Shown here: in pieces, positions 26,925 to 35,049 of the stretch
Position numbering within the stretch: the stretch's first letter is position 1
Layout of the letters: each line of letters begins with the position of its first letter
Source of the DNA: Acidimicrobiia bacterium
GTDB taxonomy: Bacteria > Actinomycetota > Acidimicrobiia > Spongiisociales > UBA11373
DNA: 64,000 nt
Reading direction: 5' to 3'
Assembly: GCA_030584185.1 (NCBI GenBank)
Contig: CP129495.1
Location: 1,329,628 to 1,393,627 of the forward strand
The notes under the pieces: generated by a model
What the model saw: only the letters and a program-made list of their open reading frames with translations
Database searches by the model: none
What the model was told of the DNA's origin: nothing
Program-made: the position numbers and the translations under genes

Positions 26925-28004
26925 TTACAGCCGTACCGGCATCAGCAGGTAGAGGAAGGCAGCTTCGCCCTCCCCACGCAGCACGGCCGGCTTGAGGGGA
27001 TCGAGGACCTCGAGCTCGATCGTGTCGACGCCGATCGCGGTCACCCCGTCGTTGAGATACCTGTTGTTGAAGGCGATGGTCATCTCCTCCCCGGTGTACT
27101 CCGCCTCGACATGCTCGACCTCGCCTCCGACGTCCTGCCTGCTGACGCTCACCTCGACGCCACCCTCCTGGAGGGCGAGCCTGACGGGGATGTGCTCTTC
27201 GGCGACCAGCGAGGCTCGGTCGATGGCCTCCAAGAGGGCTCGCCGGTCGATGCGGAGCTTGTTCGGATACCCGTCGGGGAGAAGCCTCCTGTAGTCCGGG
27301 AACGTCCCCTCGATCAGCCTCGTGGTCACAGTTCCCCGCGTCGAGGCGAACGCCGCCTCCCGTTCGCCGATCGCCACCTTGATCTGGCCCGAGCCGATCG
27401 CCCGCACCGCCTCGCGCAGCGCCCTCACCGGCACCAGGCCGGTGAGGCTCACCTCGGCGGCGGGGACATCTCTCACCGCCAGGCGATAGGAATCGGTGGC
27501 GACCATGCGCAGGGCGCCGGCCTGCTCCTCGAAGTGGACCCCGGTGAGGACCGGCCGACCGTCGTCGGAGGCGGTTGCCACCGCCACCTGGGCGATGGCG
27601 GACTCCAGCGCTGCGCCGTCGATCTCGACCGCTCCCGACAGGTCCGGATCGGTGAGCTTGGGGAAGTCGTCCACGGGGAACCCGCGGAAGCGGAACACCG
27701 GCCCTCCGCCGCTGATCTCCACCTCGCCCTCCTGCGCCTGAAGGACGATCGCCCCCGGGGGCAACTTCCGCACCGCCTCGACGGCGTACCTCGCAGGCAA
27801 CACGGCCGCCCCATCCTCCAGGACCTCCACCTCGAGCTCCGTGCGGATGGTCAAGTCCAGATCGGTACCCGTGACCGCCAGGGTCTTGCCGACGACCTCG
27901 ACGTACAACCCCTGGAGGATGGGGAGAGGCGCCCGCGTCCCCACCGCCCGGGCAGCTCGGCTGAGCACGTCAACCAGGTCGTCGCGTTCCGCTCGAATAC
28001 GCAC
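26925..28004 (-). CDS. dnaN: DNA polymerase III beta sliding clamp
   Basis: 359 residues, GTG start at 28004. Three repeated clamp domains are expected and the C-terminal VLRGEGEAAFLYLLMPVRL end matches the conserved LMPMRL-type terminus. The dimeric ring tethers polymerase III to DNA. It begins 9 nt from the AT-rich edge of oriC, so origin unwinding and dnaN transcription share that DNA. Confidence 0.96.
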   Translation of the reverse strand: MRIRAERDDLVDVLSRAARAVGTRAPLPILQGLYVEVVGKTLAVTGTDLDLTIRTELEVEVLEDGAAVLPARYAVEAVRKLPPGAIVLQAQEGEVEISGGGPVFRFRGFPVDDFPKLTDPDLSGAVEIDGAALESAIAQVAVATASDDGRPVLTGVHFEEQAGALRMVATDSYRLAVRDVPAAEVSLTGLVPVRALREAVRAIGSGQIKVAIGEREAAFASTRGTVTTRLIEGTFPDYRRLLPDGYPNKLRIDRRALLEAIDRASLVAEEHIPVRLALQEGGVEVSVSRQDVGGEVEHVEAEYTGEEMTIAFNNRYLNDGVTAIGVDTIELEVLDPLKPAVLRGEGEAAFLYLLMPVRL

Positions 28005-28012
28005 AGATCGGC

Positions 28013-28192
28013 CTTTCTCTCTTCTACTTCTCTTCAGTATTCATAAGCCAACAGCAGTAGTAGTAGGGGGTGTGGATTGTGGACGAATCGTCGAATCCGC
28101 TGGTCGAGGGTGCATTGGCCCTCCACACACCTGTGGACGAAGGGACCCTGTCTTCCACAGGCACAGATGAGTGGCGGTTGGCCTGTGGACCA
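28013..28192. other. oriC: Replication origin oriC between dnaA and dnaN
   Basis: Five DnaA-box-like 9-mers: TGTGGATTG (28071-28079), TGTGGACGA (28078-28086 and 28132-28140), TCTTCCACA in the other orientation (28151-28159) and TGTGGACCA (28184-28192). On the dnaN side are GGGG (28067-28070), five trinucleotides CAG CAG TAG TAG TAG (28052-28066), then an AT-rich, pyrimidine-rich stretch 28013-28050. This order of box, GC clamp, DnaA-trio and unwinding element follows the bacterial basal origin plan. Confidence 0.85.
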
Positions 28193-28193
28193 C

Positions 28194-29564
28194 TCATCGA
28201 GTTCTCCGCAGACTTTGCAACAGGGCTGTGACACGATCGAACAGGGTCGGGTCGATGGTCATGAGGCGGTTGACGTTGTTGACGCCGTGAAGCACCGTGG
28301 TGTGGTCGCGCCCTCCGAACAAGCCGCCGATCTTTGGCAGCGAGAGGTCGGTCAACTCCCGGCACAGGTACATGGCGACCTGTCGGGCGCGGGCCAGGGG
28401 CTGCCGCCTGCTGGGGCCCTCGAGGTCGGGCATGGAGACACCGAAGGACTCGGCGGTCGCAACCAGGATTCGCTGAGGACTGATCGGAGCCTGCCCATGG
28501 GCCGGGCCAAGGTCCTGGAGCACGTCCTCGGCCATGGCCAGGTCGATCGGCTGCTGCGTCAGGGCGGCGTACGCCGTGACCCGGGTCAGCGCTCCTTCCA
28601 GCTCCCGAATGTTGTCCACCACCCGGTTGGCGATGAACTCGAGGACAGCCTGGGGGACCTTGACCGGGGCGTAGGCGGCGTTCTTGCGGAGAATCGCCAA
28701 CCGGGTCTCGACGTCGGGGGGCTGGATGTCGGTGGTGAGCCCCCACTCGAAGCGGCTCCGGATCCGATCCTCGAGTGAAGAGAGCGACCGTGGCGGCCGA
28801 TCGGCCGAGAACACGAGTTGCTTTCCCGCCTCGTACAGGGAGTTGAAGGTGTGGAAGAACTCCTCGAGGATCTGTTCCTTGCCCTCCAGGAACTGCACGT
28901 CGTCGAGCAACAACATGTCGACGCCGCGGTACCGACCCTTGAACTCGTCCATGCGCTTCTTGCGAATCCCGTCGATGAACTGGTTGAAGAACGCCTCCGA
29001 CGACAGGTAGGTGATCTGCAGGCGAGGGTTGAGGTCGTGTCCGTGCTGGGCGATCGCCTGCAGCAGGTGGGTCTTCCCCAGGCCGGCGCCGCCGAACACG
29101 AAGAGGGGGTTGTAGTGGCCGCCCGGCTGTTCGGCGATGGCCATGGCGGCGGCGTGGGCGAAGCGATTGCCCTGGCCGACGACGAAGTTCTCGAACGAGT
29201 ACTTAGGGACCAGGCGACCGTCTTCCGGTCCGACGCTCCCCCCGGGAGCGATCACCGGGGCCGTCGGCTCCGGCTCCGGTTCGTCGTCCATGATGGGTCC
29301 GTCAAAGGCAGGATCTTCGGAGGCGGCGAGCTCGACGACGACGCCGGGGTGGAAGGTCTCGGCGGCCACCTCGGTGAGGAGTTCGCTGTACTTGTCGGCG
29401 ACCCAACGCAGGTGGAACTCGCTGGGAGCGACGACGCGGACGACGCTGCCGTCCACCTCGAGGACCAGGCTCTCCAGCCATGCTCTCCATGTGACGGGGG
29501 TCACGCGGCCCTTCAGTGCGTGGCGAAAGCGCTCCCAATTGTCCGCGGCAGGATGCGGCTCCAC
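28194..29564 (-). CDS. dnaA: Chromosomal replication initiator DnaA
   Basis: 456 residues from GTG 29564. The frame is open to a TTG at 29588, but AAGGAG and GGGGAGG lie just before 29564. Domain I (to about 85), acidic linker rich in DEPEPEP, AAA+ domain with Walker A GGAGLGKTH (about 158-166) and Walker B LLLDDVQFL, and domain IV with the DnaA-box-binding GGRDHTTVLHGVNNV near the C-terminus are all present. It unwinds oriC, which begins right after its stop codon. DnaA boxes at 29609-29640 in its own leader suggest autoregulation. Confidence 0.97.
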   Translation of the reverse strand: MEPHPAADNWERFRHALKGRVTPVTWRAWLESLVLEVDGSVVRVVAPSEFHLRWVADKYSELLTEVAAETFHPGVVVELAASEDPAFDGPIMDDEPEPEPTAPVIAPGGSVGPEDGRLVPKYSFENFVVGQGNRFAHAAAMAIAEQPGGHYNPLFVFGGAGLGKTHLLQAIAQHGHDLNPRLQITYLSSEAFFNQFIDGIRKKRMDEFKGRYRGVDMLLLDDVQFLEGKEQILEEFFHTFNSLYEAGKQLVFSADRPPRSLSSLEDRIRSRFEWGLTTDIQPPDVETRLAILRKNAAYAPVKVPQAVLEFIANRVVDNIRELEGALTRVTAYAALTQQPIDLAMAEDVLQDLGPAHGQAPISPQRILVATAESFGVSMPDLEGPSRRQPLARARQVAMYLCRELTDLSLPKIGGLFGGRDHTTVLHGVNNVNRLMTIDPTLFDRVTALLQSLRRTR

Positions 29565-29608
29565 GTCCTCCCCTTCTCTCCTTGGCAACGGCCCCTACTC
29601 CCATCCGG

Positions 29609-29640
29609 TTCTCCACAGGACTATCCACAACTGTGGAGAA
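29609..29640. promoter_or_regulatory. DnaA-box palindrome upstream of dnaA
   Basis: TTCTCCACA (29609-29617) and TGTGGAGAA (29632-29640) are perfect inverted copies around CTATCCACA (29621-29629), one mismatch from the consensus box. They lie between the dnaA start and its likely promoter. The surrounding gap 29565-30027 (463 nt) otherwise holds the dnaA promoter at 29735, the rpmH promoter at 29961 and no gene that I can support. Confidence 0.7.
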
Positions 29641-29734
29641 CGACGGATTTCCCGTTCTCGCCCCTGCCGGGTGGTCCGTGCGCCTCCAAACCCGGCTGGT
29701 GGGAAGTGACCGGTGGGGCACCCGGTGACCGGCG

Positions 29735-29764
29735 AGTATATGGAGTGGCTCCGGGAGCCCACAA
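29735..29764 (-). promoter_or_regulatory. Probable dnaA promoter
   Basis: On the minus strand TTGTGG (29764-29759), an 18-nt spacer and TATACT (29740-29735). The transcript would have a leader of about 165 nt carrying the DnaA-box palindrome. Confidence 0.5.
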
Positions 29765-29960
29765 GATCGTGAAATCCGCGGCTAGACGCCGGCTCCAGTC
29801 GAGGTCCGCGCGATGAGACCCCTTTGTTTTCAACGGATTTCGACGACGAGTTTCGCGCCCTCGACAACCGATGGGGTTTCCTGGGTGACGGTTGAGCCTT
29901 GGTCTACTTTTCGCGACACACGGCGATTGTTCGCGCCGTGGTGCCTGTGGTGATCCGCCT

Positions 29961-29989
29961 TTGACATTGCGCCGCCGGCTTCGTACCCT
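29961..29989 (+). promoter_or_regulatory. Promoter of the rpmH-rnpA-yidD-yidC-jag operon
   Basis: TTGACA (29961-29966), a 17-nt spacer and TACCCT (29984-29989) precede the rpmH ATG by 38 nt. Confidence 0.65.
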
Positions 29990-30027
29990 TCCGACCCGAC
30001 GCATCTTCTCGTCCCGGGACTCCCCCC

Positions 30028-30162
30028 ATGAAGCGCACCTATCAGCCGAACGTTCGCCGCCGCAAGCGGCGCCATGGCTTCCGACTCCGCATGAGGACCA
30101 GGGCCGGACGCGCCATCCTCAAGCGCCGTCGGTCGAAGGGCCGTAGCCGCCTCAGCGCGTAG
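30028..30162 (+). CDS. rpmH: Ribosomal protein bL34
   Basis: 44 residues starting [18 protein letters not shown], the near-invariant L34 sequence, and ending in KGRSRLSA. It is a basic large-subunit ribosomal protein. It is the first gene of the origin-proximal plus-strand operon. The open frame of rnpA without a start codon runs antisyntactically into its 3' part (from 30095). Confidence 0.97.
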   Translation: MKRTYQPNVRRRKRRHGFRLRMRTRAGRAILKRRRSKGRSRLSA

Positions 30163-30208
30163 GGCTCGACCCTACGCTTCCCTGACCAGGAGCACCGACA
30201 TCGGGAGG

Positions 30209-30481
30209 GTGCGACGGAGTGGAGTCCGGCGTAGGGTCGGCGGCATCACCCTCGTCGCTGCCTCTGGCGAGCCGGGTCCCCCACGGGTCGCCGTGGTCGT
30301 TGGTCGTTCTGTCGGATCGGCGGTGCGACGCAACCGGGCCAAGCGGAGGCTCCGGGAGGCCCTGTGCCGGTGCCCGCTCCGAGACGGGCGCGACTATGTG
30401 GTCGCCGGCGGCCAGGAGGCGGTCGGTGCGCCGTTCGAGACGCTGGTGTCCTGGCTGACCAGGGCGCTGGAGGAGGAGTGA
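30209..30481 (+). CDS. rnpA: Ribonuclease P protein component
   Basis: 90 residues from GTG 30209; protein subunit of RNase P, which trims tRNA 5' leaders. The RNR signature [16 protein letters not shown] is intact. Oddity: conserved RnpA N-terminal sequence ([12 protein letters not shown], normally L-x-R-S-x-D-F-x-x-V) is encoded in frame upstream of this GTG. The frame is open back to 30095, inside rpmH, without any ATG, GTG or TTG. A CTG at 30182 is the only near-cognate candidate that would include it. The true protein is therefore probably longer, about 99 residues or more. Confidence 0.88.
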   Translation: MRRSGVRRRVGGITLVAASGEPGPPRVAVVVGRSVGSAVRRNRAKRRLREALCRCPLRDGRDYVVAGGQEAVGAPFETLVSWLTRALEEE

Positions 30482-30483
30482 GA

Positions 30484-30792
30484 GTGCAGGCAGCAGAAGC
30501 CGGAACAGAGGCCCGCGAGAGGCTGGTCGGCGGGCTTCGCCCGTACCAGGCCGGCTGGTGGTTGCAGCGACCGATCCTGGCGTATCGGGCAACCCTGTCC
30601 CCTCTCCTCGGCAACCGTTGCCGATACCTCCCCTCGTGTTCGGCCTACGCCTTCGAGGCGATCGACAGGTGGGGGGCGGTTCGCGGGAGTTGGCTTGCGT
30701 TGCGACGCCTGGGCCGCTGCCATCCGTGGCGCCAAGGCGGTTTCGATCCGGTACCGACTCGGCCCGGACATCCCGACGAGGAGGTGGGTTGA
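30484..30792 (+). CDS. yidD: Membrane protein insertion efficiency factor YidD
   Basis: 102 residues from GTG 30484, with GGAGGAG 5 nt upstream (30472-30478). The family core is complete: [21 protein letters not shown] and [12 protein letters not shown], then [10 protein letters not shown] and GGFDPVP. It is a small amphipathic helper of YidC-dependent membrane insertion. TGATG overlap with yidC and 2-nt gap after rnpA mark one operon. Confidence 0.93.
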   Translation: MQAAEAGTEARERLVGGLRPYQAGWWLQRPILAYRATLSPLLGNRCRYLPSCSAYAFEAIDRWGAVRGSWLALRRLGRCHPWRQGGFDPVPTRPGHPDEEVG

Positions 30793-31715
30793 TGTCGTCG
30801 ATCTGGAACGGGCTCCAGGACCTGCTCGGGGGAACCCTGACGTTCTTCTACGAATGGATTCCCAACTTCGGGATCGCCGTGATCCTTCTCACCATCGCCG
30901 TAGGCCTGGTGATGTTCCCGTTGACCCTGAAGCAGACCCGCTCCATGAAGGCCATGCAGGAGATCCAGCCCGAGATCAAGCGTATTCAGCGCGAGTTCAA
31001 GGCCGACAAGCCCGCCCAGCAGGCGGCGATGATGGCGCTCTACAAGGAAAAGGGCGTCAACCCGGCTGCGGGTTGCCTGCCCCTGCTCTTGCAGATGCCG
31101 ATCTGGTTCGCCCTGTTCAGCGTGTTGCGTTCCTTCTCCGCCGCATCGAGCGACCCCCTGAAGTACGTCACCTCGGGCAGCGACCTGGAGGCTGCGATCG
31201 CCGCCGGAAAGTCGCTCGACTTTTTGTGGATGGATTTGGCAGTCTCCCCAAACGAGGCCCTCAGTGGCAGCGAGGCGCTGGGGATCAGCGGGAGCTTCAT
31301 GGGGGCGGTTCCCTACCTGCTCACCATCGCCCTGGTCGTTCTCACCGCCTACTGGCAGCAGAAGCAGACGATGGCCAAGCAGCAGCCCGGACAGCAGCAG
31401 CCCGGACAGGCCATCATGAAGATTTTTCCACTCTTCTTTGGTTTCATATCGTTCAATCTTCCCGCTGGTCTCGTGGTGTACTTCGCGGCCAGCCAGCTGT
31501 TCCGGATCGGCCAGCAGGCCTTGATCTTGAACCTCGACGACAGGCGGGATGAGCCCGCTGCTCGGCCGGCCAAGGCCAAGGGCGGTGCGCCCGGCAGTCA
31601 GGGCCCGGGGCGGGCAGTGGAGACTCAGGCCGAGGCGGCCACACCGCAGCGGCCGGAGAGCCGACGGCCCCAAGGGTCCAAGAAGCGGCGCAACAAGAAG
31701 CGCAGAAGGAGTTGA
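30792..31715 (+). CDS. yidC: Membrane protein insertase YidC/Oxa1
   Basis: 307 residues from ATG 30792, overlapping the yidD stop. Helices: residues 25-50, 100-120, 170-190 and a C-terminal pair; the Oxa1 core LTLKQTRSMKAMQEIQPEIKRIQ and GCLPLLLQMPIWFALFSVLR is typical. A long basic cytoplasmic tail (after about residue 250, ending KKRRNKKRRRS) may touch the ribosome. No periplasmic P1 domain, as usual for Gram-positive types. Confidence 0.94.
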   Translation: MSSIWNGLQDLLGGTLTFFYEWIPNFGIAVILLTIAVGLVMFPLTLKQTRSMKAMQEIQPEIKRIQREFKADKPAQQAAMMALYKEKGVNPAAGCLPLLLQMPIWFALFSVLRSFSAASSDPLKYVTSGSDLEAAIAAGKSLDFLWMDLAVSPNEALSGSEALGISGSFMGAVPYLLTIALVVLTAYWQQKQTMAKQQPGQQQPGQAIMKIFPLFFGFISFNLPAGLVVYFAASQLFRIGQQALILNLDDRRDEPAARPAKAKGGAPGSQGPGRAVETQAEAATPQRPESRRPQGSKKRRNKKRRRS

Positions 31716-31717
31716 CG

Positions 31718-32584
31718 ATGGTGGAATGGGTCGAGGTCGAAGGGCCGAGCGTCGACACGGCGATACAAGCAGCACTCAACGAGCTGGGCCTTGCGTCGAG
31801 AGACGAGGCGGACATCGAGATCATCAGGGAGGGCCAGCGCGGTTTTCTCGGCATGGGGGGTACCGACGCCCTGGTTCGAGTCAAGCGCAAGGAGGAGTCG
31901 GCCAACAAGAGGCGCCGAGGCCGGGGGGGTCGCCGCAGTGAGGACGCAGGCTCGGGCGGAGCGAAGAGACCCGACGAGGGTCGGCGACCGAGGGTCGGCG
32001 ACCGAGCGCCGGCAGGTGATTCGCGCTCGAAGGAGAGAGCACCGCGGTCCGGCAGGGAGAAGACCGATCAGCGTCGAGCCAAGGAGGCCCCGGTGCGAAC
32101 GCCATCATCCGATGATGATCGGGAGGAGATCTCGATCGAGGAACAACAAACGGTGATCACGACATTCCTCAATGGGTTGCTCACTGCATTCGGTCTGGAG
32201 GGAACCGTCGCCGGCCGTATCGAGGACGAGGCGATCTTCGTCGACGTGACGGGCGAGCAGACCGAGGCGTTGGTCGGTGCCAAGGGGAGCAACATCCAGG
32301 CGACCTTGGAGCTCTGCCGCACCGTTGTGCAGCGGCGCACGATGGCTGGAGCGAAGATCAGGCTCGACATCGCCGGATACTCGGAGCGACGCCGTGAGGC
32401 ACTCCGGATCTACGCCGCCCGTCTGGCGGAGAAGGTCCTGTCCGAGGGTGGCGAGGTCATGCTGGAGCCCATGAACGCCGCCGACCGCAAGGTGGTTCAC
32501 GACACGATCGCCGAGATGGAGGGCGTTCGGTCTTTCAGCGAGGGCGAGGAACCGCGTCGATCGGTCGTGATCGCCGCAGAGTGA
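31718..32584 (+). CDS. jag: RNA-binding protein Jag/KhpB (Jag-N, KH, R3H)
   Basis: 288 residues from ATG 31718, with AGAAGGAG 6 nt upstream, which decides against the TTG at 31712. Jag-N domain: WVEVEGPSVDTAIQAALNEL and RGFLGMGGTDALVRV (1-55). A ~85-residue Arg/Lys/Ser-rich linker follows. KH domain has VGAKGSNIQATLELCRTVV, and R3H ends with ADRKVVHDTIAEMEGVRSFSEGEEPRR. It partners with KhpA in RNA-based control of cell division and envelope growth in Gram-positives. Last gene of the operon, followed by a terminator. Confidence 0.93.
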   Translation: MVEWVEVEGPSVDTAIQAALNELGLASRDEADIEIIREGQRGFLGMGGTDALVRVKRKEESANKRRRGRGGRRSEDAGSGGAKRPDEGRRPRVGDRAPAGDSRSKERAPRSGREKTDQRRAKEAPVRTPSSDDDREEISIEEQQTVITTFLNGLLTAFGLEGTVAGRIEDEAIFVDVTGEQTEALVGAKGSNIQATLELCRTVVQRRTMAGAKIRLDIAGYSERRREALRIYAARLAEKVLSEGGEVMLEPMNAADRKVVHDTIAEMEGVRSFSEGEEPRRSVVIAAE

Positions 32585-32602
32585 AGTAGGCAAGGTTCGA
32601 AT

Positions 32603-32630
32603 GGGGGGTCGACGGCAGCGTCGGCCCCCC
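32603..32630 (+). terminator. Rho-independent terminator after jag
   Basis: GGGGGGTCGAC pairs with GTCGGCCCCCC (one G-T wobble) around a 6-nt loop, followed by TTCTTGTTT. The T-run overlaps the first parS site. Confidence 0.75.
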
Positions 32631-32634
32631 TTCT

Positions 32635-32719
32635 TGTTTCACGTGGAACACCCGGATGGTACGACACACCGTTTCACGTGGAACACCCGGATGGTACGAC
32701 ACACCGTTTCACGTGGAAC
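32635..32719. repeat. parS: Three parS centromere sites in a 35-bp tandem repeat
   Basis: GTTTCACGTGGAAC occurs at 32636-32649, 32671-32684 and 32706-32719, exactly 35 bp apart. The whole 35-bp unit is repeated perfectly twice (32636-32670, 32671-32705), followed by a third partial copy. The 14-mer is the near-palindromic ParB-binding site of bacterial chromosomes. The cluster sits between jag and rsmG, 0.7 kb from parA. Confidence 0.93.
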
Positions 32720-32764
32720 ACCACCTGAGGGCATCGGTGCGCCGCGAGCCGCGGGTATGCTTGC

Positions 32765-33415
32765 ATGGTGCCAGACTCTTCCGAACTCGCAGCCAGGGCC
32801 GCCGAGTGGGCGGGTCATGGCTTCGATGAAGGTCGCGCCGCACTGCTGGAGGATTTCGCCGCCTGGCTGATCGCTGAAGCGATGCCGGCGGGAGGCCTCG
32901 GCCCACGCGAAGGGGGCCGCTTGTGGGGGAGGCACATTGCCGACTCGCTCACATTCGCCAGTGCGTGGGAGGTACCTCCCCTCGAGATCCTGGACGTGGG
33001 TAGTGGTGTCGGGCTGCCCGGGATCCCGCTGGCCATCCTTTGGCCCGAGACCGAGGTCACTCTCCTCGATCGTGGCGGAAGGCGCATCCGACTCCTCAGG
33101 CGAGCCATTCAGGTGTTGGGTTTGACCAACGTCCACTTCGCCCAGGGCGACGTCTTCGACGTGGCGGACACCTGGGTCGGCATCACGTTTCGAGGTTCTG
33201 TGAAGCCTCCCGAGGCCGTTGGATTGTCGGCACGGATGCTGGTTCCAGGTGGTGTATCGGTGGTCGGACTCAGCCGGCGAGAGGATCCCCCGGAGCGCGG
33301 CCGCGACCTGATCGGCGTGGCCGAAGCACTTGGTCTAGCGGCTCGAATCGAGAGGGTTCCCTCGGAGGTCCTTGACGGAGCCGCCTGGCTCCTTATCATG
33401 ACGGCCGGTGAATGA
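32765..33415 (+). CDS. rsmG: 16S rRNA 7-methylguanosine methyltransferase RsmG (GidB)
   Basis: 216 residues. It methylates N7 of 16S G527 (E. coli numbering) using SAM. The SAM loop LEILDVGSGVGLPGIPLAI (around residues 73-91), the preceding HIADSL and the C-terminal VKPPEAVGLSARMLVPGG are visible. ATG 32765 chosen; GTG 32768 is also possible. Overlaps parA by 8 bp, giving the widespread rsmG-parA-parB order. Confidence 0.93.
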   Translation: MVPDSSELAARAAEWAGHGFDEGRAALLEDFAAWLIAEAMPAGGLGPREGGRLWGRHIADSLTFASAWEVPPLEILDVGSGVGLPGIPLAILWPETEVTLLDRGGRRIRLLRRAIQVLGLTNVHFAQGDVFDVADTWVGITFRGSVKPPEAVGLSARMLVPGGVSVVGLSRREDPPERGRDLIGVAEALGLAARIERVPSEVLDGAAWLLIMTAGE

Positions 33416-34199
33416 ACCCGTCTCCCCACACGGAGTCGTAGTCGCCGTCGCCAATCAGAAGGGCGGCGTCGGGAAGTCGACCACGACGATCAATCTGGCT
33501 GCGGCACTCGCCAAGAGGGGCGAACGGGTTCTCGTCGTGGACACCGACCCCCAGGCCAACGCCACCAGCGGTCTCGGGGTGGACCGGAGGACCGTGGAGA
33601 GGTCGATCTACGACGTCCTGGTGGGGGACACCACCCTCGACGAGATCCTGGAGCCGACAGCGATGAAGAACCTCTTCGTCGCCCCCTCCACCATCGACCT
33701 GGCCGCCGTCGAGATCGAGCTCGTTGCCCGATACTCGCGGGAGCGTCTGTTGGCCAACGCACTCTCCAGGATGGAGCAGAAGTTCGCGACAGTGTTCATC
33801 GACTCACCACCGAGCCTCGGTCTGATCACGGTGAATGCGCTCACCGCAGCCCATGAGGTGCTGATTCCCATTCAGGCGGAGTACTACGCCCTCGAGGGTC
33901 TCACCCAATTGCTGCGGTCGATCCAAGCGATTCAGACCAACCTTAACCCTCAACTCAAGATTGAGGGAGCGGTGATCACCATGTACGATCGGCGGACGAC
34001 GCTGGCGGCAGATGTGGAGAGACAGGTGAGGGAGTACTTCGGCGATGTCGCCTACGAGACGATCATCCCTCGGGTGATCCGGCTCGCCGAGGCGCCCTCC
34101 TTCGGTGAGCCGATCGAGTCCTTCGATCCCAAGAGCGTCGGTGCCAAGGCGTACCGAGCGCTGGCCGACGAGTTCAGGAGGAGACATGGCAGCGCGTAA
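33408..34199 (+). CDS. parA: Chromosome partitioning ATPase ParA (Soj)
   Basis: 263 residues from GTG 33408. Deviant Walker A KGGVGKSTT (18-26), Walker A-prime VVDTDPQANAT (43-53) and Walker B VFIDSPPSLG are intact; no N-terminal regulatory domain, so it is the chromosomal Soj type. It moves ParB-parS complexes over the nucleoid by ATP-dependent dimerisation. The 3' end overlaps parB by 14 bp. Confidence 0.95.
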   Translation: MNEPVSPHGVVVAVANQKGGVGKSTTTINLAAALAKRGERVLVVDTDPQANATSGLGVDRRTVERSIYDVLVGDTTLDEILEPTAMKNLFVAPSTIDLAAVEIELVARYSRERLLANALSRMEQKFATVFIDSPPSLGLITVNALTAAHEVLIPIQAEYYALEGLTQLLRSIQAIQTNLNPQLKIEGAVITMYDRRTTLAADVERQVREYFGDVAYETIIPRVIRLAEAPSFGEPIESFDPKSVGAKAYRALADEFRRRHGSA

Positions 34200-35049
34200 G
34201 TCAGGGCTGGGACGGGGCCTGGAGGCACTGTTGGCGGCCGAAACACCCGTGGAGGGCTACGCCACGCTTCCGGTCGACAGCATCGATCCGAACCGGCGCC
34301 AGCCCAGGGAGCGATTCGACAGCGAGGCCCTGGAGTCCCTGGCCGATTCCATCAGGAGCGTCGGCCTCCTCCAACCGATCGTGGTGCGGCCTGCAGGCGC
34401 CGACGGCCGCCATGAGCTCGTGGCGGGCGAACGCCGCTTGCGGGCGGCGCGAATGGCCGGCCTCACCGAGATCCCGGCCGTGATCAAGGACGGCGACGAC
34501 GAGGGACGACTGGTCGAGGCGGTCGTGGAGAACGTGCAGCGCCAGGACCTCGACGTGCTCGAGGAGGCGGCGGCGTACCGAGTCCTCATGGAAGATTTTG
34601 GGTTGACTCACGACGAGGTGGCCAGCCGGGTGGCGAAGAGCCGGTCGGCGGTGACGAACACGGTTCGTCTTCTCAACCTCCCCGGAGCGATTCAGGCTCT
34701 TCTGGCGGAGGGAACCCTCAGCGCCGGTGCGGGCCGGGCGCTGCTGGGAACCAGCGACATCGCATTCGCCGTGAGAACGGCGCAGCGGGCCGTCGCCGAG
34801 GGATGGTCGGTGCGCCAGGTGGAGGATGCGGTACGGGCTCGTGAGAGCGAAGACGGTGATTCGGCGCCCAAGCCGCGACCCCGGGTGGAGCGTTCGGCGC
34901 AGATCCTCGCTCTCGAGGAACGCCTGGGGGAACGGCTGGGTAGCCCGGTTCGGATCGACTACAGCAGGCGCGGCGGAGGCCGCCTCACAGTGCGCTTCGG
35001 TTCATTGGACGACCTGGAACGGATCTACCGCGCACTTCTCGGAGGCTGA
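34186..35049 (+). CDS. parB: Chromosome partitioning protein ParB (Spo0J)
   Basis: 287 residues from ATG 34186 with AGGAGGAG just upstream. The N-terminal ParA-stimulating peptide SGLGRGLEALLA, the CTP-binding box GERRLRAARMAG (about 82-93) and VENVQRQDLDVLEEAAAYR, the helix-turn-helix TLTHDEVASRVAKSRSAVTNTVRLL (as GLTHDEVA..., about 143-165) and a C-terminal dimerisation domain are visible. It loads at the parS repeats at 32635. The 3' end overlaps the convergent pseudo-amidase gene by 25 bp. Confidence 0.95.
   Translation: MAARKSGLGRGLEALLAAETPVEGYATLPVDSIDPNRRQPRERFDSEALESLADSIRSVGLLQPIVVRPAGADGRHELVAGERRLRAARMAGLTEIPAVIKDGDDEGRLVEAVVENVQRQDLDVLEEAAAYRVLMEDFGLTHDEVASRVAKSRSAVTNTVRLLNLPGAIQALLAEGTLSAGAGRALLGTSDIAFAVRTAQRAVAEGWSVRQVEDAVRARESEDGDSAPKPRPRVERSAQILALEERLGERLGSPVRIDYSRRGGGRLTVRFGSLDDLERIYRALLGG

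Noticed and set aside
28052-28066. TAG repeats as a microsatellite
   Set aside because: Too short to be a slippage repeat and placed exactly where a DnaA-trio belongs, so treated as part of oriC.
29643-29848. Three copies of CGGATTTC, two of them inverted, upstream of dnaA
   Set aside because: Short 8-mers in a 200-nt stretch; no regular spacing and no known protein link.
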